A program made the translations under genes and the position numbers. A DNA stretch of 64,000 bases from contig NZ_CP020100.1 in assembly GCF_002056295.1 (NCBI RefSeq), positions 3,971,154 to 4,035,153 of the forward strand, given 5' to 3'. Positions within the stretch are counted from its first letter, which is position 1. Each line of letters starts with the position of its first letter. Positions 54,695 through 62,524 of this stretch are shown piece after piece. The notes under the pieces were generated by a model. It had not been told where the DNA came from. It made no database searches and worked only from the letters and a program-made list of their open reading frames with translations. The stretch comes from Halopseudomonas phragmitis (GTDB lineage: Bacteria > Pseudomonadota > Gammaproteobacteria > Pseudomonadales > Pseudomonadaceae).

Positions 54695-55139
54695 AGTTCG
54701 CCAGCTCTCTGAGAATGGCCTCGATAGGATCGCGTATCAGTTGGTCATCGACTTCAACGCCATACCGGGCAGAAAGTTCACTCGCCAGGTTCTCCGGCAA
54801 GGTGTTCAGTAGTTCGATTTTTGCAGCGGTGATCATCGCCTCGAAGCGCTCGATCAGTTCTTCGGCCAGCACCACCTCTTCCAGCTCGCGGGCAAGCGCC
54901 AGTTCCTCGCGGTCACCCTTGATGCGGTCCAGCCGCTCGCGGGCAGTTTCCCGCTTGCCGTTGAGAGCGGCGACCTGCACCAGCCACTCGATCACATCAG
55001 CAGTGTCGTACACGTTCTCATTGCCGCGACCGAGCCCAACCTCAACCACCGGCATGCCCGCGTTCTGCCAGCGGGACAGGGTGCGCTCATCACGGCCGAC
55101 AATCTCACCGAGCTCAGCCTTATTGACTTGCTTGCCCAT
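54612..55139 (-). CDS. Terminase small subunit, gpNu1 type
   Basis: A 175-residue DNA-binding packaging subunit. The N-terminal winged-helix pattern (NKAELGEIVGRDERTLSRWQNAGMPVVE, VYDTADVIEWLVQ) is that of Nu1. A helical middle (ERLDRIKGDREELALARELEEVVLAEELIERFEAM) would bind the large subunit, and the C terminus is strongly acidic (DPDDEDPSDGDLDEPDDPEA). It would bind cos just upstream (55140-55274). Confidence 0.88.
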   Translation of the reverse strand: MGKQVNKAELGEIVGRDERTLSRWQNAGMPVVEVGLGRGNENVYDTADVIEWLVQVAALNGKRETARERLDRIKGDREELALARELEEVVLAEELIERFEAMITAAKIELLNTLPENLASELSARYGVEVDDQLIRDPIEAILRELANYDPDDEDPSDGDLDEPDDPEAAEEDGD

Positions 55140-55274
55140 GCGCTAACACCTTGAAAAGACGGACATCCCTAGCCAAATTTCAGCTAGAGCGAAAACACGA
55201 GTCGAATTACCCGTGTAGGGGCCGGGGGCCCAGGGAGGACCCGCTCGCACCAACTTGGTGCCAGTGCGCAGATT
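55140..55274. other. Probable cos region
   Basis: This 135-bp non-coding gap directly upstream of the small terminase gene is where lambda-type phages carry cos. It contains an extremely GC-rich segment at 55215-55243 with the inverted GGGGCCGGGGGCCC and then GGGAGGACCCG. The exact nick positions cannot be read. A packaging site here is inferred from gene order and the gpA/gpNu1 family. Confidence 0.4.
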
Positions 55275-56015
55275 TCAACCAGACCGCCCAACCTTCAGTA
55301 CCGCCCTATCAATTGCGGCCTCCGCCAGAGCATCATTCTCAGCAACCTGCCGAACGATCTTGTGAAAGTCGAACCTGCGTGAGTAGCTGGGCTGCCGCAC
55401 AAACAGCAAAACCACAGACATGCTTTTGCCACGCCGCTCAGCAATCCCTATCGGCTTCTTACCCCGCTTGATAACGAAGAACGCCTTAGCGTGACCCTTC
55501 GCAAGGGACCGCCTGCTTTGGGTGGCCACCATTGTTGAGCCCATAGGATTGTCTGCCCCAAGGCCTGACATGATCTGCTGCATGTGCCCACGCGACAGGT
55601 TGCCGTATGCATCCAATCGAGCGCCTGGCCCAGGGGCGATGAACATGTCAGAGGGCAGCGCGCCAATCTCCCGCAGACGATACTCAGAGCGTTTCACACG
55701 CCGGGCACCGCCGTAGACTTGTGGCTCAAACCAGGCCTCCGGGGCTTGCTGGCCACCTGCGCCATCCTTCTCATCCTTAACCCATATCGCAGCTTCAGGG
55801 CTTGATGCTTTCGCATACTGAACCCGGAACGCATTCAGGGTGAACGGCGTCGGCCTATCGAATGCCGAATGGGCCCCAGCCTGAAGAGCCTTGACCCCTT
55901 CACCGGCTATCTCGTTGATAGCCAGGGCCAAGGCCCGATTACCGTCTCGCCCCATTGCCTTGAGGGCGGCCAGCGCATCATCCAGATCGGTTAGTGCCAG
56001 ACCTGCCGAGAACAT
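55275..56015 (-). CDS. Prophage minor tail Z-like protein
   Basis: A 246-residue protein with a pattern like prophage minor tail protein Z: ALAALKAMGRDGNRALALAINEIAGEGVKALQ, FDRPTPFTLNAFRVQYAKAS, and a C-terminal basic part HKIVRQVAENDALAEAAIDRAV. Its place between holin and terminase, far from the tail module, is unusual. It shares its first base with the stop of the holin-like gene. Confidence 0.65.
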   Translation of the reverse strand: MFSAGLALTDLDDALAALKAMGRDGNRALALAINEIAGEGVKALQAGAHSAFDRPTPFTLNAFRVQYAKASSPEAAIWVKDEKDGAGGQQAPEAWFEPQVYGGARRVKRSEYRLREIGALPSDMFIAPGPGARLDAYGNLSRGHMQQIMSGLGADNPMGSTMVATQSRRSLAKGHAKAFFVIKRGKKPIGIAERRGKSMSVVLLFVRQPSYSRRFDFHKIVRQVAENDALAEAAIDRAVLKVGRSG

Positions 56016-56389
56016 CAGTTCTTCCCGACTGTGTCGCGGATATCCTTCACGATATCCGTGATCGATGCATGCTCACGCTGGGCAGCAAACACGAACCAGC
56101 CGCGAACCAGCACCCAGGCGGGCAAGCCGGCGGTGAAGTAGATGCCCGCGAAGGCAATCAACCCCTCGAACGTCTCGGCCCATGCGTGCAGCTCCAGCCA
56201 CTGGATCACCAGCGCCCCACCGCAAATTGAGGCAATCACAGTACAGATCAGCGCAACCGCCCATTCATGCCTGGTCGCCGGGCGGGTCATGATCATGACC
56301 ACCACCGCTGCCGCCGTTGCGCCAAACACGATGCCGAAGATTTTGGCAATGCCGATGCCGGCCAGTGCGCTTGATGCCGGCTCGCTCAT
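56015..56389 (-). CDS. Holin-like membrane protein
   Basis: A 124-residue protein with three hydrophobic segments (about residues 12-32, 44-65 and 75-100: IFGIVFGATAAAVVVMIM, AVALICTVIASICGGALVI, LIAFAGIYFTAGLPAWVLV) and a charged C-terminal tail, the form of a class I holin. It would time lysis and release the endolysin. ATG at 56389 follows AGGATACGAGAC; ATG 56404 is an alternative. It lies about 24 kb from the endolysin, so holin and endolysin are at opposite ends of the late operon. Confidence 0.6.
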   Translation of the reverse strand: MSEPASSALAGIGIAKIFGIVFGATAAAVVVMIMTRPATRHEWAVALICTVIASICGGALVIQWLELHAWAETFEGLIAFAGIYFTAGLPAWVLVRGWFVFAAQREHASITDIVKDIRDTVGKN

Positions 56390-56442
56390 GTCTCGTATCC
56401 TCATAGTGATATCCCGGGCAGCGCCCTGGTGGCTGATGGGAA

Positions 56443-56466
56443 TAAAAAACCCGGCACAAGGCCGGG
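56443..56466 (-). terminator. Intrinsic terminator upstream of the holin gene
   Basis: CCCGGC and GCCGGG with a 5-base loop followed by a T-rich tract on the minus strand, 54 bp before the holin start. It would separate early from late transcription, as tR' does in lambda. Confidence 0.7.
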
Positions 56467-56503
56467 AAGGCAAAGCGCTTGGCTAACGCTTTCGCTCTGA
56501 TGA

Positions 56504-56535
56504 AAAAACAAAACCCCGACCGAAGTCAGGGTTTT
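56504..56535. terminator. Bidirectional hairpin terminator
   Basis: AAAACCCCGAC and GTCAGGGTTTT form a hairpin with flanking A and T runs. Together with the hairpin at 56443 it makes a double block. The rest of the gap 56536-56734 holds no gene; a late promoter may lie here. Confidence 0.6.
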
Positions 56536-56734
56536 GAGTGCCGGCCTACCAACCGGCGGGGATTTAACTTTGGTAGCGAGAGGCGCTTGCTCCAGGCGCA
56601 CTACTCAACTGATAGCGCCTTTTTACCCCTGTCCCCGGATGGCGTAAAGGGGGGATTATCGCCACCTGTGCCGGTAGTGTGTGGAACGTGTGTTGAACCC
56701 GTGTACGCGCCAAAAACAAACCGACGAACGGTCA

Positions 56735-57148
56735 TCAGGCTGAACGCCTGAACCACGGCAGCGCCTTGATCAGGCATGGCTCCAGGGTCTCATGCAGCCG
56801 GTGCAGGCGGTCTTGGTAGACATCCTCGCTCTTGTAGCGCATGCGCCGCCGCTGGTGCTCCACCAATGGCATCGGGTCGGTCAGATACCGCACACGGGCC
56901 AACTTCGACAGCTCAGCCCCCAGCGGATGATTGAGCCGCACCTGGACCAGCGCAGCCTCGACAGCCTCGCCAATCAGCCCCATGTCGCCGGCATACAGCG
57001 CCACACCGCTCGCCCCGCCAGTACTACGAATGATCTCGCCGCCATTATCGATCAACGTGCCCAGCACGCACGGCAGCGCCGCGACAGTGCCGCGCCGGCG
57101 ATACTGCTCACCCCATGCAATCAGCGCCTTTTCGACTCTCTCAATCAT
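56735..57148 (-). CDS. Candidate late antiterminator/regulator (Q-like)
   Basis: A 137-residue, basic, probably DNA-binding protein. It starts MIERVEKALIAWGEQYRRRG and has a C-terminal helical part (RYKSEDVYQDRLHRLHETLEPCL) that looks like the sigma-4-like half of Q or RinA proteins. It is the penultimate gene of the early operon before the double terminator and the late genes, the position of Q in lambda. The family call is by pattern and position, not by a definite motif. Confidence 0.45.
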   Translation of the reverse strand: MIERVEKALIAWGEQYRRRGTVAALPCVLGTLIDNGGEIIRSTGGASGVALYAGDMGLIGEAVEAALVQVRLNHPLGAELSKLARVRYLTDPMPLVEHQRRRMRYKSEDVYQDRLHRLHETLEPCLIKALPWFRRSA

Positions 57149-57171
57149 AGAAGCCTCCCGATTGGTTCAGA

Positions 57172-57519
57172 TCAGAGATGATCCATAGAGGCCCGCAAAG
57201 CAGCGTCACGACGCTGCAGAACCTCAAGGCGCTCCAGAACGTGAAGGTAATCCGGCAGCCACTCACCAACCAGAATGTCCTCAGCCAGATCACCCTCACC
57301 CAGCAACGTGAAAAGATACCGCACACCTGCAAACGGCCCGTCAGTAGCCGGGCTGATCCGCTGATACACATCGTAAACGTTGCTAACGCCATCCCAACGA
57401 TAGAACTCCTCACCATTCAGTACGGCATCCATATCGGCGCCATCAGGCCATTCGATCAGCTCGGCCAGATCAACAGCCACCTTGGTCCACTCGCCCTTCT
57501 CAACTCGATAAACCGCCAT
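57172..57519 (-). CDS. Hypothetical phage protein
   Basis: A 115-residue acidic protein (MAVYRVEKGEWTKVAVDLAEL, LNGEEFYRWDGVSNVYDVYQRIS). No family is recognised. It has a good GGGG ribosome site and lies between the Q-like gene and the GTCTGAA repeat field. Confidence 0.65.
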   Translation of the reverse strand: MAVYRVEKGEWTKVAVDLAELIEWPDGADMDAVLNGEEFYRWDGVSNVYDVYQRISPATDGPFAGVRYLFTLLGEGDLAEDILVGEWLPDYLHVLERLEVLQRRDAALRASMDHL

Positions 57520-57551
57520 ATCAATCCCCTTTTTCTCTCTTTGAACATAAA

Positions 57552-57790
57552 TCAGACAATGTATTTTCTTCTGTCTGAATACTGTCTGAATATTTGTCTG
57601 GAAATATTTAATTAAAAAACAATAACTTAGTTAATAATCAGACAGTCAGAAAGATAAAACGCACAAATACATTCACGCGCACGCCCGCGTGAGAGCATCC
57701 GAAAAAAAGCGTCTGAGCGTCGGAATGCCCGGAATAGAGCCCATGCGAAGCGTCTGAACAAGTGTCTGAATACTGTCGGAATGTCGGAAA
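57552..57790. repeat. GTCTGAA repeat field, candidate replication origin
   Basis: Eight or more copies of GTCTGAA or GTCGGAA lie here in both orientations. Three are in tandem at 57572-57600 with spacing 11-12 bp (GTCTGAATACT), one inverted pair at about 57640, and four at 57711-57790. An AT-rich stretch (57600-57640, AATATTTAATTAAAAAAC) lies between the clusters. This iteron-plus-AT-rich layout directly after the primase-helicase gene is typical of a replication origin. Confidence 0.55.
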
Positions 57791-57791
57791 A

Positions 57792-60269
57792 TCACGCCGC
57801 CAAGCTCCTTGCCTGCTCACTCACAGCTTTGTGAAACACCCTGCACTGGTCACCAACCTCGGCCAGCCACTGCTTGTCCTGCTCTCTGGCCGCCATTGCA
57901 GGGGGCAAATAGATACGGCATGTCCGGTGCCTGTCCATTTCGTGCGGGTAGTGGATATCCTTGCGCACCTGCTGCATATCGCGCATAGCCTCCTGGTAGA
58001 ACTCGCGCTCCCGGCGCTTAAACTCATTGGCCCGCTCACACCACCGGCAGAAAGCCCGGTACAGGTCACCCGCAACCACCGCACCCACCGGCCAGTCCGT
58101 TTCCCCCCGCAACCAGATCCGAATGAAATATCGGGCGGGAGTCAGACTACCCTCAATCAACTGCTCCTTCTCCGCATTGAGGGGCGGCTTAGTATGAGCA
58201 TTAAAGCCAGTCATATCCAAGTTCAGCAGATAGTGATAGAACGCCTCGGTCCCTCCCCCCGCTATCTCAGCCAGCAAATTGTCGAAGTAACCTTGAGGCG
58301 GCACCTTATCAACATAGAGCACCATATAACGGCGGTCACCATCATCCAACTCAAGCGGAACCGTTGAGTTGGAAAGAAAGACAAAATTCAGATGGTTAGC
58401 TTCTTCCCGTAGACTCTGCATCTTCTCATTGATCTGCAGGGTCTCCCCCGTAACCAAGTGCTTAAGCAACCCCTTGTAGTGCCGCATTTCCTGCCGGCTC
58501 ACAACTTCCTCGGCCAAGGCGAAGAGCTTTCGCGACTGCCAGCCAGTGAACTGGCTTTCAAGCTGCGCCTGGCCAATCGTTACACCGTACTCGCCGTAAA
58601 TTCGCTTGACCACCTTCTCCCATACAAGCGACTTACCAGGCCCTTCAGCACCAAACATGACGATAGAAGTCGACATCTTTGCCCCTGGGTTTTGCAGCGG
58701 ATATGCGATCCAGCGCAGCAAAAAGAAATACTCGTCCTCACGGTACCCACAGAGCCGCCAAAGGTGAGCCAGGATCAACGCGCACCCCTCCCTGCCGCGC
58801 TCATCCGGGGTTAGCTTGAACCCATCATAAAGATTCAACAGAGTCGCCCGACATGCACAAGTCGGGTCAAACACCACATCTTCCGCCACCCGCCTGCTGG
58901 TACTTTCCTGCCAAAGCTTCAGCCTCTCGCGTCCAACTACCTCACGCAAAGCCGTCATCTTCACCATCCGCCGCCGGTTGCAATCCCAAACCAGGTCGGT
59001 GCCGTAGATCAGCACAAAATCATTCAGCAGCTCCTGCGCCCCAATCCGGAACACCCCCTCCCCCCCAGCGTGTGTGAGCGCGGGCGGCAAATTTTCAGCA
59101 TCGGCCAATGAATCGCACACACCAGAGGGGGCGCCGGGGAGATCATCAGCACCAAGCAAAGGCGCATCATCCCTCACCGCCGGCAAACTCTGCCGGGCTG
59201 ACCGGTTGTCCAACCCCAGTATCTGCGCCGCCGCCTTTGTCGCGGCGCGCACATCGCCGTCATGCTCCAGAATCCGGAACACGTCAAACGCATCATTTTG
59301 ATGGTCATTGCACAGCGGGTCAGACGCGTGGTGCGAGTAAACCCGCCCATCCGTTACAGTCACACCGGGCAGTCCGCTGGAACTGCTCGGTGCCAACCAC
59401 TTGTTGCCCCGGCGCTCATACCCGTGTGCTGCCAGCAGGCTCTCCACGTCATGCGCCCGGTTAAACTGCTCGATCACATCCCCGCCACCACCAGACTGCG
59501 GGGGTGCAGCCCTCGCCGGGTGACGAACAACCGCAGCCGGCCGGGGCACCCATGGGCAGGCGGCAAGCGCATCACGCTTGAACGCATCCCAATTCAACCA
59601 CACCGCCAACAGCGCCTGCGGCAACACTGGTAGACCAGCGTCCGCGTCCGGCGCAGTGCGCCAGGTGTACGGTTTGCCAGTATCTGGATGGATTGATGGC
59701 GGCAGCACGTCCTGCACCAGCCCTGCGCGCAGCTCAAACACCGTGAATCGCTTGATCTTGTCCGCCTCGGCCTTGGCCTGCGCTTCGGCTTCCGCATCGC
59801 CCGCTTCCTTGGCGGCCTTGGCCTCTGCCAGCAATGCCTTGAAGCGCGACCCGTCCGGGTCATACTGGTGCGGCCAAGTCAGCGAATGTCGGCCCAGCTC
59901 CACCCCCGCCGGCACACGGAACAACACCCGAAACCGCTGAGGGTTACCCACAACGGTCGGGTTGCTGTCTGCCATCGCATCCAAATCAACGCCCAGGAGC
60001 TCGCGCAGCGCATAGCGCGTCCACTCCACATCATCCACATCCAGAGAACAAACCCGGCTTGGGCCCAGCACCACCCCAAGATTGTGCTGCGGGTGACGCT
60101 GCCAAAATCCCTCGGCCGACTCTGGATCAGTGTGGTAACCGCCAGGCTGGTTCCAGCCCATACCCTTGGGCGCCTTTTCACCAGGCTCAATTGAAACCAG
60201 TGCCAGGCCAAACGTCTCAATGTACCGCCGCGCCCACGTGCTGGTGGGGGCTTCTCGCTTTTCAGTCAT
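57792..60269 (-). CDS. Primase-polymerase/helicase replication protein
   Basis: An 825-residue protein. The N-terminal part is a prim-pol type domain (ALVSIEPGEKAPKGMGWNQPGG, CSLDVDDVEWTRYAL with metal-binding Asp residues). The middle has a DUF5906-like start, and the C-terminal half is a superfamily 3 helicase (Walker A FGAEGPGKS near residue 540, then RKLFALAEEVVSRQEMRHYKGLLKHLVTGETLQIN, LNFVFLSNSTVPLELDDGDRRY). It would prime and unwind at the phage origin. ATG at 60269 overlaps the zinc finger gene stop. Confidence 0.85.
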   Translation of the reverse strand: MTEKREAPTSTWARRYIETFGLALVSIEPGEKAPKGMGWNQPGGYHTDPESAEGFWQRHPQHNLGVVLGPSRVCSLDVDDVEWTRYALRELLGVDLDAMADSNPTVVGNPQRFRVLFRVPAGVELGRHSLTWPHQYDPDGSRFKALLAEAKAAKEAGDAEAEAQAKAEADKIKRFTVFELRAGLVQDVLPPSIHPDTGKPYTWRTAPDADAGLPVLPQALLAVWLNWDAFKRDALAACPWVPRPAAVVRHPARAAPPQSGGGGDVIEQFNRAHDVESLLAAHGYERRGNKWLAPSSSSGLPGVTVTDGRVYSHHASDPLCNDHQNDAFDVFRILEHDGDVRAATKAAAQILGLDNRSARQSLPAVRDDAPLLGADDLPGAPSGVCDSLADAENLPPALTHAGGEGVFRIGAQELLNDFVLIYGTDLVWDCNRRRMVKMTALREVVGRERLKLWQESTSRRVAEDVVFDPTCACRATLLNLYDGFKLTPDERGREGCALILAHLWRLCGYREDEYFFLLRWIAYPLQNPGAKMSTSIVMFGAEGPGKSLVWEKVVKRIYGEYGVTIGQAQLESQFTGWQSRKLFALAEEVVSRQEMRHYKGLLKHLVTGETLQINEKMQSLREEANHLNFVFLSNSTVPLELDDGDRRYMVLYVDKVPPQGYFDNLLAEIAGGGTEAFYHYLLNLDMTGFNAHTKPPLNAEKEQLIEGSLTPARYFIRIWLRGETDWPVGAVVAGDLYRAFCRWCERANEFKRREREFYQEAMRDMQQVRKDIHYPHEMDRHRTCRIYLPPAMAAREQDKQWLAEVGDQCRVFHKAVSEQARSLAA

Positions 60270-60475
60270 TTGCGCCGCTCCCGCAACCCTTGGCAATCCA
60301 CGCACGTCTCCACCCCAGGCAGCGCCTCGCGGCGCTTGAGTGGAATGGGCGCATCACAGTCCAGACAAAAATGGTGGTCAATAGCGGGCCGAGCGGCCCG
60401 CAGACGGCGGGCCTCAAGCGCATCACTGAGCATCTGCTCAGTGCGCTCGGCACCGATATCGCAGAAATCAGCCAT
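60266..60475 (-). CDS. DksA/TraR-like zinc finger protein
   Basis: A 69-residue protein with the C4 zinc finger CLDCDAPIPLKRREALPGVETCVDCQ and an N-terminal helix with DIGAERTEQ. TraR-type proteins bind the RNA polymerase secondary channel and mimic DksA with ppGpp, altering host transcription. ATG at 60475 was chosen. It overlaps both neighbours by a few bases. Confidence 0.8.
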   Translation of the reverse strand: MADFCDIGAERTEQMLSDALEARRLRAARPAIDHHFCLDCDAPIPLKRREALPGVETCVDCQGLRERRK

Positions 60476-60956
60476 TGGCCTCGCCCTCCATTGCCTGCCG
60501 CGCACCTGCCATGATGCCAAGCACCTTAGCGATCACCGCATAACCATGGCGCTCCAGGTCCTCGACCTCATGGCGCTCCCAGATATTGTCAGCAACGCCG
60601 TAGCCCAGGCTTGACACAAACCGCCCCTCAGCCTCCAGCAGCTTGCCCAAGGCTTGCAGCGCGCCATTGGTGGCCGGTACTGGCGTTGGGCGAAAGAAAA
60701 GCCCGCCACGCTGGCGGGCATAGGCTTGGTCGATGCGCGGGTCATCCGTCGCCTCAGCCACAGCCATAAACTCGGCCAGGCTCAGACGGTGGGTGGTGTT
60801 TGAAATGCTGACCTTCTTTTGGAAGGTCCCCGGGTCTACAGCAACCGAGTAAGCCAGGGCCGTCTGGCCCCCTCGGTAATCCCGGCTTGCCAGGTAAATG
60901 GCCTGATCCAGATCCGGCAGCACCGGCGCATCAGGCAGCAAACTTGCTCTGCTCAT
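60468..60956 (-). CDS. CII-family phage regulator
   Basis: A 162-residue protein with the pattern of the phage regulatory CII family (PF06892-like): LDQAIYLASRDYRGGQTALAYSVAVDPGTFQKKVSISNTTHRLSLAEFMAVAEATDD, a helix-turn-helix followed by a helical C terminus. In lambda-type or P2-type switches such proteins favour lysogeny. Start follows AGGGGATTTAACGCC. Confidence 0.75.
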   Translation of the reverse strand: MSRASLLPDAPVLPDLDQAIYLASRDYRGGQTALAYSVAVDPGTFQKKVSISNTTHRLSLAEFMAVAEATDDPRIDQAYARQRGGLFFRPTPVPATNGALQALGKLLEAEGRFVSSLGYGVADNIWERHEVEDLERHGYAVIAKVLGIMAGARQAMEGEANG

Positions 60957-60965
60957 GGCGTTAAA

Positions 60966-61094
60966 TCCCCTCTAACGCCGTAGCCAACCGTTAGGGCATC
61001 CCCTATGATTGAACTCACGACGCATTCAGACATGGCTGTGTCGTCGGCCGGGCGGGAGACTGTGGTAGGTGGACCGCCCGGCCAACCCTTTTTG
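60966..61094 (+). ncRNA. Structured region between cro and cII with plus-strand terminator
   Basis: Three hairpins lie one after another: CTAACG/CGTTAG, GACGCA/TGTGTC, and a 10-bp stem GGCCGGGCGG/CCGCCCGGCC followed by T5 on the plus strand (61046-61094). No plus-strand gene ends here. A small RNA antisense to the cII leader, like OOP of lambda, is a possible meaning. I could not identify a promoter. Confidence 0.35.
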
Positions 61095-61164
61095 CTAGTT
61101 ACACAAGGACTTTGTTATGGCAAAAACCTCCATCACTGATCACCGATAACCCATACAAGCGATG

Positions 61165-61401
61165 TCACGCGGCCTTGTTCGAGTCATTGCTGTTGCGCAG
61201 ATAGCCCCAATCGACATCAGGGCGGATATCCTCGCAAGTGACCGCAGCACCGCTTGCAATATCAATACGAATAGCCAATTCAGCGCTCGCCCGGCGACCG
61301 TATGCGACCTGCTTAATCTGCCCGGGAGTCGTACCGCAACCGAAAGCAAAAGCCTCCAGTTGCTCGCTGGTCATTGGCCTTATGTACTCCAAGAGTCCCA
61401 T
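61165..61401 (-). CDS. Cro-like regulator (YdaS-type)
   Basis: A 78-residue helix-turn-helix protein. LEAFAFGCGTTPGQIKQVAYGRRASAELAIRIDIASGAAVTCEDIRPDVDW is typical of Cro/YdaS proteins. It would bind the operators at 61439-61493 and shut off the repressor. ATG at 61401 follows GGGAGACGCCT. It is the first gene of the leftward early operon. It lacks an S24 domain. Confidence 0.85.
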   Translation of the reverse strand: MGLLEYIRPMTSEQLEAFAFGCGTTPGQIKQVAYGRRASAELAIRIDIASGAAVTCEDIRPDVDWGYLRNSNDSNKAA

Positions 61402-61436
61402 AGGCGTCTCCCATGAAATGCCGAACCGGATTGCAT

Positions 61437-61464
61437 TGTTTACCCTTTGGTAAATAAATGTCAA
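61437..61464 (-). promoter_or_regulatory. Leftward early promoter (PR-like)
   Basis: On the minus strand a perfect -35 TTGACA (61464-61459) is followed after 16 bp by TAAACA (61442-61437). The spacer contains operator 1, so the repressor can block it directly. Cro starts about 36 bp downstream. Confidence 0.65.
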
Positions 61465-61493
61465 CACCGTAAGGTAATTTACTTTCTAGTAAT
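61439..61493. promoter_or_regulatory. Left operator array, three sites
   Basis: Site 1 TTTACC-CTTT-GGTAAA (61439-61454) is a perfect palindrome. Site 2, AACACC-GTAA-GGTAAT (61463-61478), and site 3, TTTACT-TTCT-AGTAAT (61478-61493), are diverged copies. They lie between cro and the repressor gene, over both promoters. Confidence 0.75.
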
Positions 61494-61512
61494 AGATAGA
61501 GATCATCAACGG

Positions 61513-62265
61513 ATGAAAATTCATGACATCCGGCGCGCCAACCTTGCGGCCATTATCGAAACCAAATTCTCTGGAAAACAGAGCGCCTTTGCAGCGGCAG
61601 TCGAACGCCAGGCGAGCTACATAAACCGCTGCCTGCTACCGCCTGAGAACAAACACAGCAAACCTATCGGGGAGAAAATTGCACGACACATAGAAAAAGC
61701 TCTGAACTTATCACCTCTCGCCCTGGACTCCCCCATCGGCTACAGCACCGAAGAACGCCAGTCATTTTCGGTATCAGAGCCAACCACGCACTATGGTCTC
61801 AGCCCAGTTGAACCCTGGGACGACGAGACCCCGCTGGGCGAGGACGAAATAGAACTGCCATTTTTCAAAGAAGTCGAGATATCAGCAGGGACGGGCTCAG
61901 AAGTTATGCTCGAAACAACAGGCAGAAAGCTCCGCTTTGGGCGGCGCACCCTCCAGCGCAAGAACATAACCCCTGAATGCGCAGCATGCGCCACAGTCAC
62001 CGGGAACAGCATGGAGCCAGTGCTACCAGATGGCACAACGGTCGGGATTGACACCTCCCAAACCATTATCAAAGACGGCCAGATGTATGCCATTGATCAT
62101 GACGGCCAACTCAGAATCAAAGTGCTCTATCGCAAGCCCGGCAGTGGCCTACGCATCCACAGCTACAACAGCTCAGAGCACCCCGATGAAATCTACGACC
62201 CAAGCTACGTAAACGAAAAAATCCGAGTGATTGGGAAAGTATTCTGGTACTCAGTCCTCCTTTAA
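61513..62265 (+). CDS. CI-type S24 repressor
   Basis: A 250-residue lysogeny repressor. Residues 5-75 form the helix-turn-helix region (SAFAAAVERQASYINRCL). The C-terminal S24 peptidase-like domain has the nucleophile S166 in TGNSMEPVLPDG and the general-base lysine K203 in RIKVLY. The probable RecA-stimulated cleavage site is A125-G126 in EISAGTGSE. ATG at 61513 was chosen; the frame is open to 61447 but runs through the operators. DNA damage would thus induce the phage. Confidence 0.92.
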   Translation: MKIHDIRRANLAAIIETKFSGKQSAFAAAVERQASYINRCLLPPENKHSKPIGEKIARHIEKALNLSPLALDSPIGYSTEERQSFSVSEPTTHYGLSPVEPWDDETPLGEDEIELPFFKEVEISAGTGSEVMLETTGRKLRFGRRTLQRKNITPECAACATVTGNSMEPVLPDGTTVGIDTSQTIIKDGQMYAIDHDGQLRIKVLYRKPGSGLRIHSYNSSEHPDEIYDPSYVNEKIRVIGKVFWYSVLL

Positions 62266-62274
62266 TCCTAAATA

Positions 62275-62318
62275 TTTACCAAAAGGTATTGCTATAGAGT
62301 TTTACCATTAGGTATATT
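62275..62318 (+). promoter_or_regulatory. Right operators with rightward early promoter
   Basis: Two sites, TTTACC-AAAA-GGTATT (62275-62290) and TTTACC-ATTA-GGTATA (62301-62316), share the half-site with the left array. A promoter TTGCTA (62289-62294), 18-bp spacer, TATATT (62313-62318) overlaps both. It would drive the six small genes that follow, under repressor control. Confidence 0.7.
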
Positions 62319-62353
62319 TGCGTTGAACCCACCTACCACACAGGTTCAACGCC

Positions 62354-62524
62354 ATGTCTACACAATGCAAAATCTACCTGCACCCGGCTGCAGCCAGTAA
62401 CCCAGCGACTATCCGGGCCATTTGCGCCCATACCGGCCTGCTGATAGTCGTCGGCCGCAACCGAGCTGCTGCCAGCCTCACCCGCCGCACCACCACCGGC
62501 CCAACCGGAGGTGACGCAGCATGA
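62354..62524 (+). CDS. Small phage protein, 56 residues
   Basis: The first gene after the rightward promoter. It starts MSTQCKIYLHPAAASNPATI and has a short basic C terminus. The stop overlaps the next start (ATGA). No family is recognised; the position and coupling support that it is expressed. Confidence 0.6.
   Translation: MSTQCKIYLHPAAASNPATIRAICAHTGLLIVVGRNRAAASLTRRTTTGPTGGDAA

Noticed and set aside
57552..57790. CRISPR array
   Set aside because: The repeats are only 7-11 bp, irregular in orientation and spacing, and there are no spacers or cas genes.
61117..61149. Ten-codon plus-strand frame with a GGA site just after the terminator at 61094
   Set aside because: Too short and without context. 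The ribosome site is weak and it runs towards the cro stop. Kept only as a note.
61447..61512. Upstream extension of the CI repressor
   Set aside because: These codons overlap operator sites 1 to 3 and would give an N terminus unlike repressors. ATG at 61513 fits better.
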